Below, in pieces: positions 58,617-64,000 of a stretch of 64,000 bases of DNA (the first letter of the stretch is position 1; each line of letters begins with the position of its first letter). The notes beneath the pieces were generated by a model, which made no database searches, was not told the origin of the DNA, and saw only the letters and a list, made by a program, of their open reading frames with translations. The stretch lies in NCBI GenBank assembly GCA_940671915.1, contig CALNVZ010003432.1, forward strand, positions 9,207,342 through 9,271,341, in the 5' to 3' direction. Source of the DNA: Paracentrotus lividus. Taxonomy: Eukaryota > Echinodermata > Echinoidea > Camarodonta > Echinidae. A program made the translations under genes and the position numbers.

Positions 58617-60628
58617 TACAGTACAGGCTTGCTCCTCTGGTGCAACTGGAAGGAGAAATATTGACCAGGTAATGCGAGAGGGCGTTCACCCTAGATCAGT
58701 TCCCCCCATTTAGTAAGCGGACACCCACCCGGGGCTCCCTTGCGAGAGGCCATCAGTTCCTCAAGCTATCAGGCCTATAGACACGACCAGCAGTGACAAG
58801 ACGATCGTTCATTACCACCACGTGGTTCACGAGCATGGATTCTTCAAGGGGTTTACCAACATAGTCGGATTTAAAAATCGCCTTTTCCTGAAGTATTAAA
58901 GCGCAAACTGTTATTACCCCGACTTCCAAATGATAACATCAAGGACTTTGCGATGAAAAGTGTGTTAAAATATATATAACCTTGCAAACAGTGGAGTCAA
59001 CATTTTTTCTCCCGCACGCGTACAAACCAAGGTGATTTCCAAATTCGGTGACTCCGTTTACCTGCACGGTAATAAACGATTTATATGTGATAAATGGAGG
59101 GAACCGAACACAATTATTATTGGATAGCATTTTCTACGCTGTAGACTCCACGATTGGCTCTCTCTTCAAGAATTTGTTAGGACCCATTTACTTCACCTGG
59201 GTCGAAGCTGGCAAATTTATATTAATGACAAACTAAGTAACGTTGCTGTTTTGACATTGATTTAAAACATATCAATAGTGACACAATTTCGCATAAAAAA
59301 ATGGATGGCTTTACTTCATTTGATACCAGAATATTCCACTCGTTAGAGCCAATATTTCTGGTATCCAGTTCTGAGCCATCTAAAATAATAAAGGTATTAA
59401 CTAAAAAAATATCTTTGTCGCACCATGCTACATAGGCCCTTATTGGAATTTCCTCTGAGATACGTTACTGTCAGAGTAGGTTCATAACTACTTGAGATAG
59501 TCAATATTTAACATCAGACTAACAAATGTGTCTCCGATTTAGGCTCGAATCTCAATAACGTCTCTTGAATGAAGTCGTTAATAATCGGTACTAGATTATT
59601 AAAGCAATCCAATCATTCAGTCAGTAAAATTTTCGACCAGTTTGGAAATCACATAATTATCTATGTGCGAAAAAAGGAAAGAAAAGAAAAAAGCAATATT
59701 GGTGATTCTTCAGCCTGTAGGCCTACGTTTAACCGTATTGTATTTAAAAGAAACAAAATATAGGGAAGTCAACAAAAATTGTATCGTAATCGATTGTATA
59801 TACATTTAATAATGATATCTGATTGTCACATTACTGTAAAATAAAAAGAACTATATATATACATATATATACACAAGTTGAAAAATGAAATCCTCCGTCA
59901 TGGAAAAAATATAAAATTAAACAAAAAATCTGGAAGAATAGTCGTAATTTTATACATACATATATATATATATATGTATATATATATATGTATAAGAAAA
60001 AGAACCCCTAACCGTCTCTCTTTTATCAAGAGAAACTTGCTAAGTGTATTCTAAAATCTATTATAGCATGTATAGTAGATGCATTGTTTATAACAACAAA
60101 TTGTAAGCTTCTTAACATTCGGCTTTAGTTTTGCTTGATTCAGTCTGATATCCGCCATTACCAGAACACAAGTTTATCTTCAAATTCATCGAGGAATCAT
60201 ACTAAATGTATAGAAATATAGGTCACACCGTTTCTGTTTCACGAAAATACGGGTTGAATTTGACGTGCAGAGTTTGTAAAGATTAGATAGAAGCAGAGTA
60301 AATACACCTACCTGCAAATTCAAAATTCATTTATTCGCATCCTTTGTCCAAATAACCTCTAAATTTGAAATGGTAATGGTCTTTTTACAATCAAACTAAA
60401 AGGTTTCAGTATTATTTGAAAAACAGAACAGATTCCATAATATATCGCACGCATACGATAAAAGGCATAGCAGCAGCAGGACAGGTATCTAGGAAGATAA
60501 CAAGATGTTGTATACCATGACAACCATTTCTCCTACACCTATTTTGGACCGATTAACGATGCGAATCGAGTGCTATTATTCAAAATAAAAAAATATCAAA
60601 TGCTTCTTATATTTCTTAAACTAAAATT
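58617..60628. other. Intergenic, no gene seen
   Basis: TA-rich tracts at 59850-59870 and 59958-59992. No coding signal. Confidence 0.5.
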
Positions 60629-60840
60629 TGACCAATTTTGGGGATCGAACCTACTATCTCCCGATTATGAGACGGACGCTTTATCCACTGAGCCAACACA
60701 TCGGTGTAAGCCTATTTTTAAACAATGCATTTAACAATTATTTTTTCATAATAAAGCCTGTGTTATGTTCACACGAATATGAATTCTCTGCAAATAATAA
60801 TAATACCGTTTTCTTATAAAGCGCTTTACCAAAAAGTCTA
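60629..60840 (-). repeat. tRNA-Met-like SINE head or tRNA pseudogene, minus strand, with a nearby (AAT)n tail
   Basis: On the minus strand: TGGCTCAGTGGATAAAGCG (box A), CGTCTCATAATCGGGAG (anticodon loop CTCATAA, anticodon CAT) and GGTTCGATCCCC (box B). The acceptor arms do not pair, so it is not a working tRNA. AATAATAATAATACCG and TATAAAGCGC follow at 60797-60828. Confidence 0.6.
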
Positions 60841-63660
60841 CATGTTTTACCATTAAAAAAATAAATAAAAAAAATGTATGTAAGAATAATCGATATAAAA
60901 AAGAATTATTGTATATAATAATACAAAATTCGAATGCTGTCTGATATTTTATCTAATTTACATGTATATCATTTGATTGCAAAACTCGTTAACTAAATTG
61001 AATTTGAGGAATACATTGCCAATTCTTTAATTAAAACCTCATCAGATTATGTGCTGTTTATGCCTACCCACAACTCCCTGAGATAATCAATGATCCAACA
61101 CGACCCTGGATCTCCGTCCCCGCCCCTGGATATCCCTATCACAGAGATTCCATAGAGGGGAATGACCTACGGTGGGTGTTGTGTAGACAGATTAAATCTC
61201 ATCAGTGATGAGTCTTTGTTTACCGATGTCTTCTCACTATGTCAACATCTTAGTAAGATATACACACCGTTTAAGACCAGACTCACCACGATGCCGACGG
61301 TGGCGCGACATGCGGATCGATACTGGCAGGTAGTCTACGCGTGATAAATGCTGGTGTCCTTGACCATGACATTCTCAAGATGAGATATCGATGACGCGGT
61401 AGCAAAGTGATATCCTTACGCGAGGTCGTGACACCGGAAATACATGAACATGATGAATACGTCACTGGAAGATGTGAATAGTTTGATTGTATTTAAACAT
61501 GTTACTAGTAAATCAATGACTGATCGAACGTGATATCATATTACAAAGCATCAATTACAAGGCAACTCTCCGACTAAACTGAGCTATCTTTAATTACCCC
61601 ATATCAGTTTTTATTGCTTCCTTTTCTCATTACTCATTCACTGCACTCCCTTCGTTTAGATTTGTGTTCTTAAAAAGAAAAAAGGTTTTGTGACATAACT
61701 GGAGCTTTACATTTGTTTTTCGATAACAAATATGTATGCATAATAACTTTGGTTCAAAGGGATAAATTGGTTTTCTTTTGATAATCCTAAGGCAATAGAA
61801 TGCCAGTATTTTGACTCTGTGACATCGTTAATTTTGACCTTAATGTTGCAAATAATAGTTGGTTGTGAGTATTACGTTGGTGTTGACACGCAAATGAATT
61901 GAGGTTATTATAAATATTAAATCATGTCAAGACAATTTCATGTATAGTCTATAGAACAAGTGAAAATAGATATTATTTCGCAATATATTTTCTCTCTCTC
62001 CCTCTTTCTCTCTCTCTCTCTCTCCCTCTCAATTTTCTTATATTCTTCTTCGTTTTCTTTTCTTTAATACGTTGTCTCAATCTCTCCCTCACTCACTCTC
62101 CCACACACTCTAATTCTGTATCAGTCTGCCCCTTAAAAGACACCTTACCCAATAGGGGATAGGATAGAGGTATATATTGCACCACTTTGGGTGCCCTTCT
62201 GTTCATAATTAGTTAATTTGTTACTTCTCGACTCATTATAGCATGACGTATTGATAAATTATACACTTTTGTAAAAAAAAAAAAAAAAAAGATACTAGGC
62301 GGTGCATATTTTATCAATCAATGTCAGCGTGCTTTTTTCTGTATAAAAAAACCCACTGTATTTATGTCATTTTTTTTTGCGTCAGCTTTTAAATATTAAA
62401 TCGAAAACAAGTATAGGCGTTTACTAAATACGATAACATACATTCGCACCACTTCAAAGTTTACACCCCGATTAGAAAGTTTGGAATATTTTGTAATAGC
62501 TTTAAATTGCCAATGAAATTTAATGTTTCATCAATAACTTTTTTTTTTATTTACTAAAAATTGCGACACAAAGTGAAAATATATACTATTTATAAAGCGC
62601 TCAATACGATATATAAGAGCGAATAAAGAAACAAAAACATTACAAAAAAAAGTATAAAAAAAAGAAAAAGAAAAAGACCGGGACAGTCGTTATATTCTCC
62701 ATCATACCTTCGACTGTACACTGATCAATGTCAGCCCACTTATCATTGTTTGTATTCGATTTAGAACGCGATGGATTTCGATCTCGCCGTTGAGCTAACA
62801 GCGAGACCGTCCTCCATCATGATGACGAATAAGAGTTCGGACATATCGCTAAAAACAATACAGAGCTCATCGGCTGGAATACTTCGAAAGGAGATTGATT
62901 CTCACAAATGAGGATGGGAAAGCTGGAATAATCTTTTGTAAGACATGAATCGGCAACTGGCCACACTCGACCCATGAGAGGAAAATGCGTACCTGAAAGA
63001 CGACATCGCTTAATGTTTCATTGCATTATCTGTGTATATTATTTTGCAAAGGCCGGTGTCGAAGCGGAAAACCTCTGCCAGCAAATTTCGCCCGGGTAAA
63101 AAATTTGTTTAGAGTCTCTTCAGGATTTTTTTATCGGCGGGCGAAATTCCCACAATCCTATCCCTATTTAGCAGAAAACAATCGAAATTTTATAGAATTT
63201 CAGAAGAAAATCAAGATTCCGTCGGCAAGTTTTCCAAAGGGGCATATTCCACTGGAGGGCGTTTTTTTTGTTATGCCCGCATATCTGGATAACGATTGGG
63301 TTGGTTGGTTCTTACTACGATCCATGGTTGGTTTATTTGACTTTGACTGACATATTTTCATGCAAGCCACATAACTATGAATTTAAGTGTTACTTTAAGT
63401 CTTACTTAGCGCTTTGTGAAACAGATCCCAAGTGTTTCAAGCGCTTCCTGGAAACCACCTAGTCTACTCCTCACTATAGACGGCAAGGAAGTAAGGAGGA
63501 TTTACGATAATGTATCTGGTTATAGCCTGGAGATAAATTAATGGCTTAGTTACTGAGGGTGTAATTACTCACAAGATTGAAACCATGTGTGTTTTTTTGT
63601 AATTTCCTCACTGTTTCTTCTTCGGGTGTGAAAGGGGACCTCTCCATCTGTACACCCACT
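60841..63660. other. Intergenic, no gene seen
   Basis: (TC)n-rich tract at 61990-62032 and poly-A at 62273-62290. The 109-codon frame at 63021 has no domain, and its middle contains inverted words (AATTTCGCCCG and CGGGCGAAATT), so it is more likely repeat sequence. Confidence 0.45.
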
Positions 63661-63664
63661 GCAA

Positions 63665-63667
<3 letters not shown>

Positions 63668-63720
<53 letters not shown>
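63668..63720. repeat. (GA)n microsatellite
   Basis: About 53 bases of AG dinucleotide followed by a poly-G run. The Arg/Glu and Ser/Leu frames across it are artefacts. Confidence 0.95.
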
Positions 63721-63724
<4 letters not shown>

Positions 63725-64000
63725 TGGGGGGGGGGGGGAGGGGAAAGAGAGAGAAAAAAAATCAAATATATCAAAAATAATCCAACGAATCTTTCGTTTT
63801 CTTTCTTCGTATTGGGTGCCGAGAGGTGCTGGACGGGCACCAATTACAACTCATCAAAAACTGTGTCTGTACACCATTGTTCTCATCAAATAATGTTAAT
63901 TATAAATTCTATCATGTTATGGTAGTTAAACATCTTTTCATCAAATGTAATAATGTATCTCTACCTAACCATGAAATAGTCATTTTTCATGCGACTCGTG

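Noticed and set aside
60629-60708. tRNA-Met gene on the minus strand
   Set aside because: Box A, box B and a CAT anticodon loop are present, but the acceptor stem does not pair. It is a SINE head or pseudogene.
63021-63350. 109-codon open frame
   Set aside because: No domain, AT-rich irregular codon use, and inverted words inside it point to repeat DNA.
63565-63925. Arg/Glu-rich and Ser/Leu-rich open frames
   Set aside because: They run through the (GA)n array and its poly-G neighbour.

Overview
The window is animal genomic DNA. It is AT-rich, its genes are broken into many short exons with clean GT-AG borders, and roughly half of it is small mobile elements, foldback repeats and microsatellites. 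The SINE and LINE tails, the many TTAA-flanked MITEs and the style of the intergenic DNA suit an invertebrate deuterostome, most likely an echinoderm. That placement is an inference from overall character, not from a diagnostic gene. A run of Ns near 13.35 kb shows that this is a draft assembly.

Layout. (1) 271-17090, + strand: a RIM-binding-protein (RIMBP/TSPOAP1 family) gene. I could follow 18 coding exons in phase, encoding about 1,020 residues: a long coiled coil, a Pro/Gln-rich linker, one fibronectin III domain, one SH3 domain and an Arg/Ser-rich tail. The 5' end may lie outside the window. Its introns hold a 748-bp tandem duplication with a young 0.6-kb insertion in one copy, and a GAT-triplet minisatellite that has copied part of a coding exon several times. 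(2) 17091-22212: intergenic DNA between the converging 3' ends, with an inverted pair of TTAA-flanked MITEs. (3) 33208-22213, - strand: a complete ten-exon gene for the beta subunit of mitochondrial NAD-dependent isocitrate dehydrogenase (IDH3B, 371 aa). Its introns 1 and 2 carry unusual elements. Two are capped by GC-rich hairpins, and a third is a 2.0-kb element with a TTTA target duplication and many copies of a 15-bp motif. (4) 33209-64000: no convincing host gene. This part holds nested foldback elements, a LINE split by a 3.5-kb ORF-free insert that carries another dispersed 16-bp motif, several MITEs, indel-rich imperfect repeats at 47-49 kb and microsatellites.

The two genes are unrelated in function. 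RIMBP proteins are scaffolds that link calcium channels and RIM at active zones, with a testis/manchette paralogue in mammals. IDH3B is a structural/regulatory subunit of a TCA-cycle enzyme. The most interesting material is in the non-coding elements: two ORF-free elements with dispersed internal motifs, and two elements whose end hairpins differ in stem sequence but keep the same GAA/TTC loop polarity.
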